A DNA stretch of 48,788 nt from NCBI GenBank assembly GCA_017537565.1, contig JAFYKQ010000118.1:67578-116365 (forward strand), written 5' to 3'. Of this stretch, positions 16,170 through 25,093 are shown one piece after another. Made by a program: the position numbers and the translations under genes. Within the stretch, counting starts at the first letter, position 1; each line of letters opens with the position of its first letter. The stretch is from Flavobacteriales bacterium (GTDB taxonomy: Bacteria; Bacteroidota; Bacteroidia; Flavobacteriales; UBA1820). Under the pieces are notes generated by a model. The model searched no databases. It was not told the DNA's origin and worked only from the letters and a program-made list of their open reading frames with translations.

Positions 16170-17252
16170 CTATTTTTTTATCTTTATATCATATTGGTCG
16201 CACTCACCTGTGCGATGTGCTAGATGTTTGGTAGAAGGAGATATACCAAACAGCGGAGAATAAGTACGCACCTTGATAGTTTTACCGTCGGGCATAAATT
16301 CCAGTATTCTCACCCAACCATCACCGCCATTGCCTTCCCAGCCTCCGCCCAATATCTGGACGTTAAACATCATCTGGTGAACCTCGTGTCCCAACGAATT
16401 TTTATCCACACGGTATGCCACCGCATCTTCAAACGCACCAGGAGTACCCGTATGCCCACATATAACCATATCCACTCTTGCTACATTTATAAGTTTTTCC
16501 CATATATCCTGTCCCCAGTTACGAGGAGATATCTTATAACGCTCCTTCACCATACGTTCGGCAGTGCGATGTCTCAAGAAAGAATGTGTCATAAATATCA
16601 CCGTAGCATCGGCATATTCCTTTTTATTTATCACGCCCTTTGCCCACTGCAGCACTTCGTCTCGAGGAGCAAATTCGCTGGTGATAACCAAAACCTTACC
16701 CCAATTTTTGTCCTGAAATAAAAATGCAGCATTCTCCATAGACACGTCTCCGTTACGGTTTGGGAAATCGGCTACCAGACAATCTCTCCACGTGCTGTTT
16801 CTCTCAAATGGGAAATACTTTGGGAACATAGTCCTGCCGTTTTCTGCCGAACGATAACCATAATCGTGATTACCACAAGATATGATATATGGCACCTTGT
16901 CGTCCATACGAGCAAACGAACGAGATACCGACTCCCACATCTCTCTACTGGTCTGGTTGAGCATACTACGATTCATCGTGATGTTTTCATTCTGCTCGAC
17001 CAAATCCCCCGTACACAGCACCGCACGTATGTTGAGATGGTCTACGTTATCGGCTATCCAAGCCGTACACAACTCCAGCAGAGGCTGGTTAATGTCATAT
17101 TTCACATAACCCTGTGGGTCCCCCATCAGTATCATGGTGAACGCGTCTTTATCGGTTAGGCTCTGGCGGTCGGCACGATGCTGGGCTTGTGCTATCACAC
17201 AGGATAACATAAATGTCATCACCACAGCTGCACCCAAAATATATTTTCTCAT
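16170..17252 (-). CDS. exported calcineurin-like metallophosphoesterase
   Basis: This 360-residue protein has a signal peptide ending AQAQ. It shows the metallophosphoesterase motif series: GDPQ at 44-47 (Asp45, with Gln where Asp-x-His is usual), GDLVEQN at 82-88, GNHD at 127-130, FMTHS, and ICGHTG near the C-terminus. These ligate a two-metal centre that hydrolyses phosphomonoesters or diesters. The substrate is unknown; it would act in the periplasm or outside the cell. It sits between propeller lipoprotein genes with 7- and 34-bp gaps, so it is part of the block inserted between atpA and atpG. Confidence 0.87.
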   Translation of the reverse strand: MRKYILGAAVVMTFMLSCVIAQAQHRADRQSLTDKDAFTMILMGDPQGYVKYDINQPLLELCTAWIADNVDHLNIRAVLCTGDLVEQNENITMNRSMLNQTSREMWESVSRSFARMDDKVPYIISCGNHDYGYRSAENGRTMFPKYFPFERNSTWRDCLVADFPNRNGDVSMENAAFLFQDKNWGKVLVITSEFAPRDEVLQWAKGVINKKEYADATVIFMTHSFLRHRTAERMVKERYKISPRNWGQDIWEKLINVARVDMVICGHTGTPGAFEDAVAYRVDKNSLGHEVHQMMFNVQILGGGWEGNGGDGWVRILEFMPDGKTIKVRTYSPLFGISPSTKHLAHRTGECDQYDIKIKK

Positions 17253-17286
17253 ATCTACACTATGTTTAGATTAATCATTTTAATTA

Positions 17287-18345
17287 TTACAAGGTGTAAA
17301 TATACACATTTTCAAAATCTGCATCAAAATTAAACGCATAGACTTTTCCATCGTGACATATAAAGTTTGTAAGCAGACGGTCAAATGCCTTTACTCTTTT
17401 GACTCTACCCTGCATATCATACACCACAGCGTAAGACTTGATATTATCAAGGTCTTCCTCATCTATCGCCTCACTGCTACCTATATAATAAAAGACATAT
17501 ATCTCATCTTTATCTACACAGGATTTTGCTATCTCTATCCTCATAGGCATATTATCCCAATCAAGTGCCGATATTTCTTCCACCCCACGGGTATCTCCCA
17601 CAGCATATATTTTGTCTAGCTTTCCAGATGATGAAATAGAATAAGCCTCTACTCTATGCAGGTCTGAATATACTACCAGCAGAATATCCCCCGTCACCAC
17701 AATAGATGGCACGTTATAGATGTTACCCTGCACTCCCCACGAATGGTGTTTTACAATATTTACCACGTCCAGATATATAGAATCCACCACCTCATTTTTC
17801 ACATCGTCATATATAACCACCTGCTGTCTGCGACCTTTGCCAGACATATCTATAGCGACATTTGGAAAGGCATAGAAAGTCCCATCACCTACCCTTATAG
17901 GACCTTTTGATATTTCATCTATATAGCGGATATCATAAGATTTAACATCTACACATACTGCCGTGCTATCTCCCACGATATATTTTCTCATCTTGTTACG
18001 CATAGGCACACGCAATGTATCATCTCCTTCCCCAGAAAGACCAATGCCATAAGCCGTACCTTGGAAATCTTCGGGACCTTCACCCTGCACTCCCCATTTA
18101 TACAGGAAGTCAAAATCTGGAAAAGTATAGGTATATGCCACCGTGTCTGTCCCTTCTGAAAACAGCACTATTTTATCTTTCCCCACCCTATTCCAATACA
18201 CAGGTTTCAATATCTCATCTATCGCGATGCTATCGGTAGGATAGGCCACATCGGCAGCAGCAAAATCTGGTGCTACGCCTTCTTTTTTTTCTCCACAAGA
18301 AACCAGCAGTAATCCTGCCACTATCATTATAGCTATATTTTTCAT
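17287..18345 (-). CDS. 6-bladed beta-propeller lipoprotein (BF3164-like), copy 1
   Basis: The 352-residue lipoprotein begins MKNIAIMIVAGLLLVSCGEK, with a clear lipobox (LVSC). It shares DSIAIDEIL, QGEGPEDFQG and the C-terminal AFNFDADFENVYIYTL with the other two copies. It is the first gene of the four-gene block inside the ATP synthase operon, about 200 bp after atpA, and probably has its own promoter in that gap. The family is well represented in Bacteroidota but uncharacterised, so I give no function. Confidence 0.84.
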   Translation of the reverse strand: MKNIAIMIVAGLLLVSCGEKKEGVAPDFAAADVAYPTDSIAIDEILKPVYWNRVGKDKIVLFSEGTDTVAYTYTFPDFDFLYKWGVQGEGPEDFQGTAYGIGLSGEGDDTLRVPMRNKMRKYIVGDSTAVCVDVKSYDIRYIDEISKGPIRVGDGTFYAFPNVAIDMSGKGRRQQVVIYDDVKNEVVDSIYLDVVNIVKHHSWGVQGNIYNVPSIVVTGDILLVVYSDLHRVEAYSISSSGKLDKIYAVGDTRGVEEISALDWDNMPMRIEIAKSCVDKDEIYVFYYIGSSEAIDEEDLDNIKSYAVVYDMQGRVKRVKAFDRLLTNFICHDGKVYAFNFDADFENVYIYTL

Positions 18346-18549
18346 ACTTTTTATTTATTGTTGTTTATCATTCTGTTTGTTATTTACATTAAAGTAGTAT
18401 ACTACCACTGGCTATTTTAAAACCAGCGGCAGGGCTTCCCTGCAAAGGTTACAATTTTTTCTACATTTTTTCTTCCCATCACACATATATATAAAAAGAG
18501 GGTAGTAATTAATTACCCCCCCCCCGCTAAATATTTGCGTTTCAATATT
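18346..18549 (-). promoter_or_regulatory. 204-bp gap after atpA with a promoter-like box, a 12-bp palindrome and a C10 tract
   Basis: On the minus strand, AACCTTTG at 18450-18443 is one base from a TAnnTTTG box and is correctly oriented for the lipoprotein block. Further upstream lie a perfect palindrome GTAATTAATTAC at 18505-18516 and, joined to it, a run of ten C on the plus strand at 18516-18525 (ten G in the transcript sense). GGGTA and TACCC also flank the palindrome, so it could form a weak hairpin after atpA. The region could separate expression of the inserted block from atpA. Confidence 0.45.
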
Positions 18550-20127
18550 TTACATATCTGCAGAAACCTGTGCTGCTACCTTTTTAAGAGTTTCCTCTAT
18601 TTCATCATTTAGGATACCCTTGTGAAGGTCGGCCATCACCGCCTTGTGAGAAGTAGTAAGTTCTGTCAAGTATTTTTCTTCCCATTCTTTTACCTTCTGT
18701 ACAGGAACCGTACGTAGAAGGTTCTGAGTACCTGCATATATCACAGCTATCTCTTCCTCTACCGAAAGCGGAGTATTTTTACCCTGTTTCAACAGTTCCA
18801 CATTGCGACGACCTTTGTCTATCACGTTCTGTGTAGCAGGGTCAAGGTCACTACCAAACTTAGCAAATGCTTCCAAGTCTTTATATTCTGCCTGGTCTGT
18901 ACGAAGCGGACCAGCCACTTTTTTCATCGCCTTAACCTGTGCGTTACCACCCACACGAGACACCGATATGCCGGCGTTAATCGCTGGACGTACACCACTG
19001 TTGAACAATTCACTTTCCAGGAATATCTGTCCGTCTGTAATCGAAATAACGTTCGTTGGGATATAAGCCGATACGTCACCTGCCTGAGTCTCGATGATAG
19101 GAAGAGCCGTAAGCGAACCACCACCCTTGACCATACCCTTCAACGAAGGTGGAAGGTCATTCATCTGTGCAGCAATCGTATCATCTTTTACTATCTTGGC
19201 AGCACGTTCCAAAAGACGAGAGTGTAGATAGAAGATATCACCAGGATAAGCCTCACGTCCAGGTGGACGACGAAGTAGAAGTGATACCTCACGATATGCT
19301 ACAGCCTGTTTTGAAAGGTCGTCATATATGATAAGAGCATCGCGTCCGCTATCACGGAAGAACTCACCTATCGCCGCACCGGCCATAGGAGCCAAGTACT
19401 GCATCGCTGCTGGGTCTGATGAGTTGGCAGCCACGATTATAGTGTAAGGCATAGCACCCGCGTCTTCCAACGTTTTATAAAGTTGTGCCACAGTAGATGC
19501 TTTCTGTCCTACCGCAACATATATACAGTAAACAGGAGCACCAGCCTCATAGTTCTGTTTCTGGTTAATGATAGTGTCTATCGCGATAGTAGATTTACCC
19601 GTCTGACGGTCACCGATGATAAGCTCACGCTGACCACGTCCAATAGGAATCATCGAGTCAATAGCCTTGATACCTGTCTGCAAAGGCTGGTTCACAGGCT
19701 GACGATAGATAACACCAGGAGCTTTACGTTCTATAGGCATCTCGTATGTCTGTCCCGCTATATCACCTTTACCGTCTATAGGGTAACCCAGTGTGTTGAT
19801 AACACGTCCCAACATACCTTCGCCCACCATAATAGATGACACGCGACCTGTACGATAAGCCTTTGAGCCTTCGGTGATGTCACCATAAGGGCCCATAAAC
19901 ACCACGCCTATGCTTGATTCGTCCAAGTTCAAGGCAATGGCTTCGGTACCATTTTCAAAACGGATGATTTCACCCAAACGGGTTTCGCTCAATCCATAGA
20001 GCTGGGCAATACCGTCTCCCACCACCAGTACCGTTCCCACTTCCTGTGCAACAGGAGCAGATGAACCTACGGCAGAAAGCTCTTCTTTGAGGATAGCAGA
20101 TACTTCTGCTGGATTTATATTTGCCAT
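18550..20127 (-). CDS. atpA: F-type ATP synthase subunit alpha
   Basis: This is the non-catalytic nucleotide-binding subunit of the F1 hexamer, 525 residues long. The Walker A loop GDRQTGKST is at residues 172-180. The family signature [14 protein letters not shown] is present around residue 380, and the stretch [14 protein letters not shown] matches the conserved alpha-subunit block. Sequence and length are normal. It follows atpH by 47 bp and is the last of the contiguous synthase genes before the inserted lipoprotein block. Catalytic subunit beta (atpD) is not in the window. Confidence 0.98.
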   Translation of the reverse strand: MANINPAEVSAILKEELSAVGSSAPVAQEVGTVLVVGDGIAQLYGLSETRLGEIIRFENGTEAIALNLDESSIGVVFMGPYGDITEGSKAYRTGRVSSIMVGEGMLGRVINTLGYPIDGKGDIAGQTYEMPIERKAPGVIYRQPVNQPLQTGIKAIDSMIPIGRGQRELIIGDRQTGKSTIAIDTIINQKQNYEAGAPVYCIYVAVGQKASTVAQLYKTLEDAGAMPYTIIVAANSSDPAAMQYLAPMAGAAIGEFFRDSGRDALIIYDDLSKQAVAYREVSLLLRRPPGREAYPGDIFYLHSRLLERAAKIVKDDTIAAQMNDLPPSLKGMVKGGGSLTALPIIETQAGDVSAYIPTNVISITDGQIFLESELFNSGVRPAINAGISVSRVGGNAQVKAMKKVAGPLRTDQAEYKDLEAFAKFGSDLDPATQNVIDKGRRNVELLKQGKNTPLSVEEEIAVIYAGTQNLLRTVPVQKVKEWEEKYLTELTTSHKAVMADLHKGILNDEIEETLKKVAAQVSADM

Positions 20128-20174
20128 ATCTTATTTTATTTTTTCTTTCTATTATTCTACTTTAAGATAATCGA

Positions 20175-20705
20175 CTACTGGAATTTCTTTTTGATTTCGT
20201 CCAGTCGTCCACGTAGGCTACCGTCCCACACTCTATCATCTATCGTAATCTTCATACCACCCAGTAGTTTTTCATCTACCGTAGCGTGCAGCACTACTCG
20301 CGAAGCACCAGTGGCTTGTTTCATACGTTTTTCTATTTCTGCCATCTGTACTGCAGTGAGCGACACCGCTGTCTCGACAGCCACGTGGCATATATTTTTA
20401 ATAGAGTCGTTTAATTTATCTACCGCCGTAAGTATATCTGAAAGGTATTCGGCACGGCCTTTTTCTATGATAAGATTCACAAAATTTTCAACCGCCGTCT
20501 TTCCTTTCACCGCTTCCGCAAGACCTTTTATCTTCTCCTCGCGGCTCACAAGTGGAGATAACACCATCTGTGCTACCTGTTCGTTTTCAAGCAGATACAC
20601 TCCCAAGGCCTTTGCTTCTTCCACAGCCTTGTCCAGTTCTCCCTTCTCTATCGCCAGCTCTACATAAGCCTTGGCATAACGTGTACACAATGATATATTT
20701 TTCAT
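20175..20705 (-). CDS. atpH: F-type ATP synthase subunit delta
   Basis: The 176-residue delta (OSCP-like) subunit joins the peripheral stalk to the top of F1. The N-terminal helical domain starts ISLCTRYAKAYVELA, matching the RYAxAL-type start of the family. The C-terminal part contains KLLGGMKITIDDRVWDGSLR, the typical GGxxxxxxxxxxDxS(L/V) block near the end. It is separated from atpF by 30 bp and from atpA by 47 bp. Confidence 0.95.
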   Translation of the reverse strand: MKNISLCTRYAKAYVELAIEKGELDKAVEEAKALGVYLLENEQVAQMVLSPLVSREEKIKGLAEAVKGKTAVENFVNLIIEKGRAEYLSDILTAVDKLNDSIKNICHVAVETAVSLTAVQMAEIEKRMKQATGASRVVLHATVDEKLLGGMKITIDDRVWDGSLRGRLDEIKKKFQ

Positions 20706-20735
20706 TCCTTGACGTCTGTGTAAAAGGGTGAAGAA

Positions 20736-21227
20736 CTATAGTTTCATCTCTTGGATAGATTTTTCCAGTGATTCCTGTTGTTTTTTGGAATCTGCTAGTT
20801 CACTACCCAATACTTTTTCTGCCAAACCAACAGATATTTCTGCCAATTCCTTTTTAAGGTCTTCTTTGGCCATACGTTTTTCACGTTCTATAACCGCATT
20901 GGCATCTTTTATGATACCAGCCGCCTGAACAGAAGCTTCAGCACGAGCTGCCTCTATCATACGCGCACCTTCTTCTTTGGCACCACGCAATATAGCATCG
21001 CGTTCACCACGAGCCTCACGCAATATGTTTTGGCTTTCTTGTTTTACACCTTGTAGTTCTCCGCGAGCTTTCTGTGCATCATCTAGAGCCTCCTCTATGC
21101 TTTTATCTCTCTCGTCAAGCATCTTAAGGATAGGTTTCCAAGCCATTTTTGTAAGAACAGCAACCGTAAGCAGGAAAAACAACGTATTCCATACCAGTGT
21201 TCCTAATCCGGGTAATAGTAAGTCCAT
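20736..21227 (-). CDS. atpF: F-type ATP synthase subunit b
   Basis: This 163-residue subunit forms the peripheral stalk. One N-terminal membrane helix (GLGTLVWNTLFFLLTVAVL, about residues 6-24) is followed by a long charged amphipathic helix. That helix is rich in Ala, Glu, Lys and Arg and contains the family-typical WKPILKMLDERDKSIEEAL. Length and layout are normal. The gene is 96 bp after atpE. Only one b-type gene is present, so the stalk is probably a b homodimer. Confidence 0.95.
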   Translation of the reverse strand: MDLLLPGLGTLVWNTLFFLLTVAVLTKMAWKPILKMLDERDKSIEEALDDAQKARGELQGVKQESQNILREARGERDAILRGAKEEGARMIEAARAEASVQAAGIIKDANAVIEREKRMAKEDLKKELAEISVGLAEKVLGSELADSKKQQESLEKSIQEMKL

Positions 21228-21323
21228 ATAGATATTTTTTTATTTTATTTCACATAGATTTTAACTGGAAAAGCATTCGGGGAGAAGCAACCCTTCGCCC
21301 CATGCGAATGCTTTTTCTTTTTA

Positions 21324-21551
<228 letters not shown>

Positions 21552-21597
21552 TTATTTAATGAGTTAAAAATATGTTCGTTTATTCTATTCCTTATTA

Positions 21598-22701
21598 TTA
21601 ATGGTGTTCGTGTTCTTCGACCTTGGCCATACCTATGTACAACGCTGTAAGCAACGTGAAGATATAAGCCTGGATAACTGCCACCAGTATTTCTATAAGA
21701 TACATAAAGCTTATAAAGAGACCCGATGCTGGAACAACCACCCACATCTTAAACATAAAGATAAGCAGCAACAGACTCAATATAATAATGTGTCCACCCA
21801 TAATAGCCGCAAACAAACGGATAGTAAGAGCAAATGGTTTTGTGAACAATCCCAAAAACTCTACCGGAGCCAATATCAGCATCACAGGTTTTGGCACACC
21901 AGGCATAGACACTATTTCCTTCCAGTAGGCCTTCGTTCCGCTGAACTGTACAATTATAAACGTAAGCAATGCCAATGCCATCGAATATGACGTATTACCC
22001 GATATATTGGCACCAAATGGGAAGAACGGTATAAGACCAAAAAGGTTGGTAAACATCACAAAGAAGAACAGCGTCAATAGATATGGAGTGTATTTCTTAT
22101 AATGTTTCTCGCCTATGTTTGGCAGTGCTATCTCATCACGTATGTATATAACCAGCGGTTCAAAAAGCGAAGCTATACCACGTGGAGCTTTTGCTACGTT
22201 TGATTTCTTGCGATAGAAAGCACCCATCGTTACAAATATAGCCAACATCGTCAGCACCACCATCACCAGTGTTACCACGTTTTTGGTGATAGAGAAATCT
22301 AGCGGAGTTTCAGATATAACCTTTCCATTTTCATCACGCAACAGGTATGAACCATCTGCCTGGACTTCATCGGCAGCCTTATACACCTTTTCGTTAAATC
22401 CATCAAAATACAGCACAAAACGCTGTCCATCTTTCTCTACCACGTGATGTCCTGCCGTATCGTGATGAAAATCACCAGACATAAATGTTACCAGTTTCCC
22501 ATCAGACCACAATATAACAGGAAGCGATACGCCCACAGCGTGCCCGTCTATATCACATATATGAAAACTATGGGAGTCACGTATGTGTCCCATTATAAAT
22601 GCCGTCTGGTCTATTTTTCCGTCTTCTGCCGCAGCATCAGATGCGTAAAGATTGTAAAATCCTAATGTAAAGAACAATACAAACAGTAATCTTTGTGCCA
22701 T
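21598..22701 (-). CDS. atpB: F-type ATP synthase subunit a
   Basis: The 367-residue membrane stator subunit forms the proton half-channels. The C-terminal 200 residues hold the canonical core, including PFALTIRLFAAIMGGHI with the essential Arg in the fourth core helix, followed by a polar helix near the end. A signal peptide (ending YASDAAAE) and a periplasmic domain of about 130 residues precede the core. This N-terminal extension is usual in Bacteroidota but absent from E. coli AtpB. The tail is His-rich (KVEEHEHH). It starts the classic B-E-F-H-A order. Confidence 0.96.
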   Translation of the reverse strand: MAQRLLFVLFFTLGFYNLYASDAAAEDGKIDQTAFIMGHIRDSHSFHICDIDGHAVGVSLPVILWSDGKLVTFMSGDFHHDTAGHHVVEKDGQRFVLYFDGFNEKVYKAADEVQADGSYLLRDENGKVISETPLDFSITKNVVTLVMVVLTMLAIFVTMGAFYRKKSNVAKAPRGIASLFEPLVIYIRDEIALPNIGEKHYKKYTPYLLTLFFFVMFTNLFGLIPFFPFGANISGNTSYSMALALLTFIIVQFSGTKAYWKEIVSMPGVPKPVMLILAPVEFLGLFTKPFALTIRLFAAIMGGHIIILSLLLLIFMFKMWVVVPASGLFISFMYLIEILVAVIQAYIFTLLTALYIGMAKVEEHEHH

Positions 22702-22828
22702 ATATCTATGTATTACCTTATTCTGGGTATGATTTTCACTATGTTAATTTAATTTGCCAAAGGTATGATTTTTCAGCGACATGCCAATGACTTTTTATGC
22801 ATTTACTCATCTATTAACATTACAAATG

Positions 22829-23209
22829 TCAAGATGCCTTATTTTTTATCCTCATCAGGTATAGCAGCATAGAGACAGCATAGATTCCCATCACACAGAA
22901 AATCAAGTTCATACCATCAAAACTGCCCTTCTCTCCCATCACCACAGGATAAAAGACCACTACCAGTACCCCTATCATACGCACGGCCGCTCCACCTACA
23001 TAAGAGAACAAAACGCGATATGGGTCTGTCGTATCTAGTGACACCCCTATACGGAACGAGAGCATAAAAACAGCCCACATTATCACACACAACAGCCAAG
23101 GGCTATAAAATATCCTCCACGTCTCTGGTACTAAAATCTGTCCTACTATTGCCATCACGGCCATCACAGCCGTATAAATACCATATAATATCTTATTGCT
23201 TTTTATCAT
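22829..23209 (-). CDS. small membrane protein between atpZ and atpB
   Basis: The protein has 126 residues and about four hydrophobic segments, near residues 8-26, 36-51, 72-90 and 101-119. I see no conserved catalytic residue. It overlaps the end of atpZ by 17 bp and precedes atpB by about 127 bp. This is the position of the AtpI-type assembly factor in many bacteria, and a role in c-ring assembly or Mg handling is possible by context. I do not recognise the AtpI sequence itself, so it is left unnamed. Confidence 0.7.
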   Translation of the reverse strand: MIKSNKILYGIYTAVMAVMAIVGQILVPETWRIFYSPWLLCVIMWAVFMLSFRIGVSLDTTDPYRVLFSYVGGAAVRMIGVLVVVFYPVVMGEKGSFDGMNLIFCVMGIYAVSMLLYLMRIKNKAS

Positions 23210-23513
23210 TTTTACCTTCTTCTCTACGGCGACGTTCGGCCTCCATACGTTTATTGAAATTCTGCATTGCCACCAGTGATTTAAACAACATCAGCAGTGA
23301 TAGCACCACCCCAAGCAGCGAAAAAACAACCGTCCACACTGGCGAAGTATCATATTTACCATCTAGATACACTCCCAGATAGGCTCCGCCACCTATAAGT
23401 ACTATCATCTGTATAGCCAGTCCAGAATAACGAGCATACGCCTGTATGTATTCCTGCGTACGACGACGTTTTTCTTCAGATGACAGTTCGCTGAATTTTT
23501 TGCGATTTTCCAT
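23193..23513 (-). CDS. atpZ: AtpZ/AtpI-family protein
   Basis: This 106-residue protein has a charged N-terminus (residues 1-25), two membrane helices at about 31-49 and 59-80, and a highly basic tail. The first helix contains the Gly-rich GGGAYLGVYLDGKYDTSP, the family hallmark. AtpZ-type proteins accompany ATP synthase operons and are thought to help c-ring assembly or ion supply. It is 1 bp from the bactofilin gene and overlaps the next gene by 17 bp, showing tight coupling. Confidence 0.85.
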   Translation of the reverse strand: MENRKKFSELSSEEKRRRTQEYIQAYARYSGLAIQMIVLIGGGAYLGVYLDGKYDTSPVWTVVFSLLGVVLSLLMLFKSLVAMQNFNKRMEAERRRREEGKNDKKQ

Positions 23514-23514
23514 A

Positions 23515-23883
23515 TTATTTGTTTTCTGTGTTCATTCTACACGATGTAACATCTAGCACAGCACCCACCTCTACCGATAGTCTCGCCGTGGTTATCTCTC
23601 CCTTTACCACCGCCGTGCCTTTAAGCGAGAGTATATCTCCCACATACAGCATTCCTATGACCGTACCTTCGATTTCGGCAGCCATACATCTTATATCTCC
23701 CGTTACGGTAGCACCAGCACCCACCACTATACGTCCTGCCGTAGTGATATTACCGTTCACCGTTCCATCTATACGGAAGTCCCCGTCTGATGTTATATCG
23801 CCCGTGATAACCGTTCCACCAGATATTTTACTCAGGTGAGTGAGTGTCCCACCCAGCAGTTGTTCTTGTTTATTTTGTCCCAT
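23515..23883 (-). CDS. bactofilin (polymer-forming cytoskeletal protein)
   Basis: The 122-residue protein is made of short beta repeats with regular Gly and Val: TVITGDITSDGDFRIDGTV, then GNITTAGRIVVGAGATVTGD and EGTVIGMLYVGDILSLKGT. This matches the right-handed beta-helix of bactofilins, which polymerise without nucleotide at the membrane. It leads the ATP synthase operon, one base before atpZ. I recall a bactofilin ahead of the ATP synthase genes in Flavobacteria-type genomes, but a functional link is not established. Confidence 0.9.
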   Translation of the reverse strand: MGQNKQEQLLGGTLTHLSKISGGTVITGDITSDGDFRIDGTVNGNITTAGRIVVGAGATVTGDIRCMAAEIEGTVIGMLYVGDILSLKGTAVVKGEITTARLSVEVGAVLDVTSCRMNTENK

Positions 23884-23918
23884 AGTTTACTCTTTATTTC
23901 TCTCTTTATGAGAACAGA

Positions 23919-23926
23919 CAAAAATA
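23919..23926 (-). promoter_or_regulatory. TATTTTTG -7 box upstream of the bactofilin-atp operon
   Basis: On the minus strand TATTTTTG fits TAnnTTTG and lies 36 bp before the bactofilin start. No TTTG is visible at the -33 position, so support is partial. Confidence 0.4.
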
Positions 23927-23936
23927 ATAATTTTTA

Positions 23937-23968
23937 TTGATTTTATAGCGATTAAACTCGTACTTTTG
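23937..23968 (+). promoter_or_regulatory. promoter of the DUF2461 gene
   Basis: TTG at 23937-23939 and TACTTTTG at 23961-23968 are spaced 21 bp, matching the Bacteroidota pattern, with the ATG 26 bp downstream. It is back to back with the putative atp operon promoter. Confidence 0.6.
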
Positions 23969-23993
23969 AAGAGAAAAAAACTAGAATAAATAT

Positions 23994-24689
23994 ATGATAA
24001 AACAGATACTTGATTTTCTTTCGGCACTAGATAAGAACAACGACCGGGATTGGTTTTTGACACACAAAGGCGAATACCTACGAGCCAAAGAAGCATTTGA
24101 AGAACTAGTGGCTAGGCTTATCCCCATAGTCCAAGAGATAGACCCTACGGTAGGACATCTAGAGGTAAAAGACTGCACATACCGCATATACCGCGACGTG
24201 CGTTTTTCTCACGACAAACGCCCATACAAGACTCATATGGGAGCATACATCAACCGCCGTGGCAAAAAGAGCCCCTATGCTGGCTATTACATTCACCTAG
24301 ACCCCACACACGGTTCGCTATGGGGAGGTGGTCTTTACTGTCCCGATGCCGCCCTTCTCAAGGCCGTACGATGGGACATATATGACAACATAGACGAATT
24401 TTTGGATTTGAATAATTCTTTGGAAAGAGAAGGTTTTACACTTTCTAGGGAAGACATGTTGAAAAAAACACCACAAGGATTCCCAAAGGATTTCCCATAT
24501 AGTGATTTCCTTAAAATGAAACACTATGATATGTATCGCACTATAACAGATGATGTTTTATATGACGAAAATCGCCTCATAGAAGAAACACGCCGTGCTT
24601 TTGCTGCGATGAAAAATATGAACCGTTTTCTCAACTACACGATAGACGAGACTCTTCCAAATATAAATCGTATGGACAGTTATAGATAA
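23994..24689 (+). CDS. DUF2461 (TIGR02453-type) protein
   Basis: The 231-residue protein is a conserved cytoplasmic member of the DUF2461 family, whose function is unknown. Typical family features are the N-terminal FLSALDKNNDRDWFLTHK, the central YRIYRDVRFSHDKRPYKTHMGAYI at residues about 63-86, and the Gly-rich GYYIHLDPTHGSLWGGGLY. There is no signal peptide or membrane segment. It is a single gene divergent from the ATP synthase operon. The family assignment is firm; I give no function. Confidence 0.88.
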   Translation: MIKQILDFLSALDKNNDRDWFLTHKGEYLRAKEAFEELVARLIPIVQEIDPTVGHLEVKDCTYRIYRDVRFSHDKRPYKTHMGAYINRRGKKSPYAGYYIHLDPTHGSLWGGGLYCPDAALLKAVRWDIYDNIDEFLDLNNSLEREGFTLSREDMLKKTPQGFPKDFPYSDFLKMKHYDMYRTITDDVLYDENRLIEETRRAFAAMKNMNRFLNYTIDETLPNINRMDSYR

Positions 24690-24755
24690 AATATATACAA
24701 GAGTAGAAAGATAAAAACACCTCACACTCTTTCTGGATATAGAAAATTTTATAAT

Positions 24756-24785
24756 TTTGTAAAAACACAAAAAAAAATTCATTTG
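24756..24785 (+). promoter_or_regulatory. candidate promoter just upstream of the nested inverted repeat
   Basis: TTTG at 24756-24759 and TTCATTTG at 24778-24785 are 18 bp apart, the same spacing as the rpmH promoter. The -7 box has one mismatch to TAnnTTTG. The predicted start is near 24792, about 10 bp before the first arm of the inverted repeat. Confidence 0.45.
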
Positions 24786-24801
24786 CCTATGAAACACCGC
24801 G

Positions 24802-25022
24802 TATAGACAGATACGCATATTTTAGACATATTGGAAAAGCGTTTTAGCTTTATTCTGCATTCCCAGAAGTTTGGCGACTATATAGGAAAATCTGCAAGAA
24901 TATAGCATAAATGCTCACGTTATAGGCGTGGGCTTTTGGTTATTCTGCAGATTTAGGTTACGCCAAACACCTTGGGAAGCGAGTACACTGAAAGTGCCAC
25001 GCTTTTTTTATGCGTATCTATA
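24802..25022 (+). ncRNA. candidate structured RNA: nested inverted repeat of about 220 nt
   Basis: Four or more arms nest around one centre. AGATACGCATA (24809-24819) pairs with TATGCGTATCT (25009-25019). AAAAGCGT (24835-24842) pairs with ACGCTTTT (24999-25006). TCCCA and GTTTGGCG (24861-24876) pair with CGCCAAAC and TGGGA (24961-24977). AAATCTGCA plus GAATA (24888-24902) pairs with TATTC plus TGCAGATTT (24941-24954). GCTCACG (24913-24919) pairs with CGTGGGC (24927-24933) around a 7-base loop. A T7 run at 25003-25009 sits in the 3' half. A promoter-like sequence ends 16 bp before the element. It may be a free RNA, a leader of the gene at 25094, or a small mobile-element relic. It occupies most of the 404-bp gap at 24690-25093. 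Confidence 0.5.
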
Positions 25023-25093
25023 ACATAAATCCAGGCACACATGGAGTAACCGAAATGCCACAAAGTGAGTAGGAAATTTCAACAACAAAAAAA

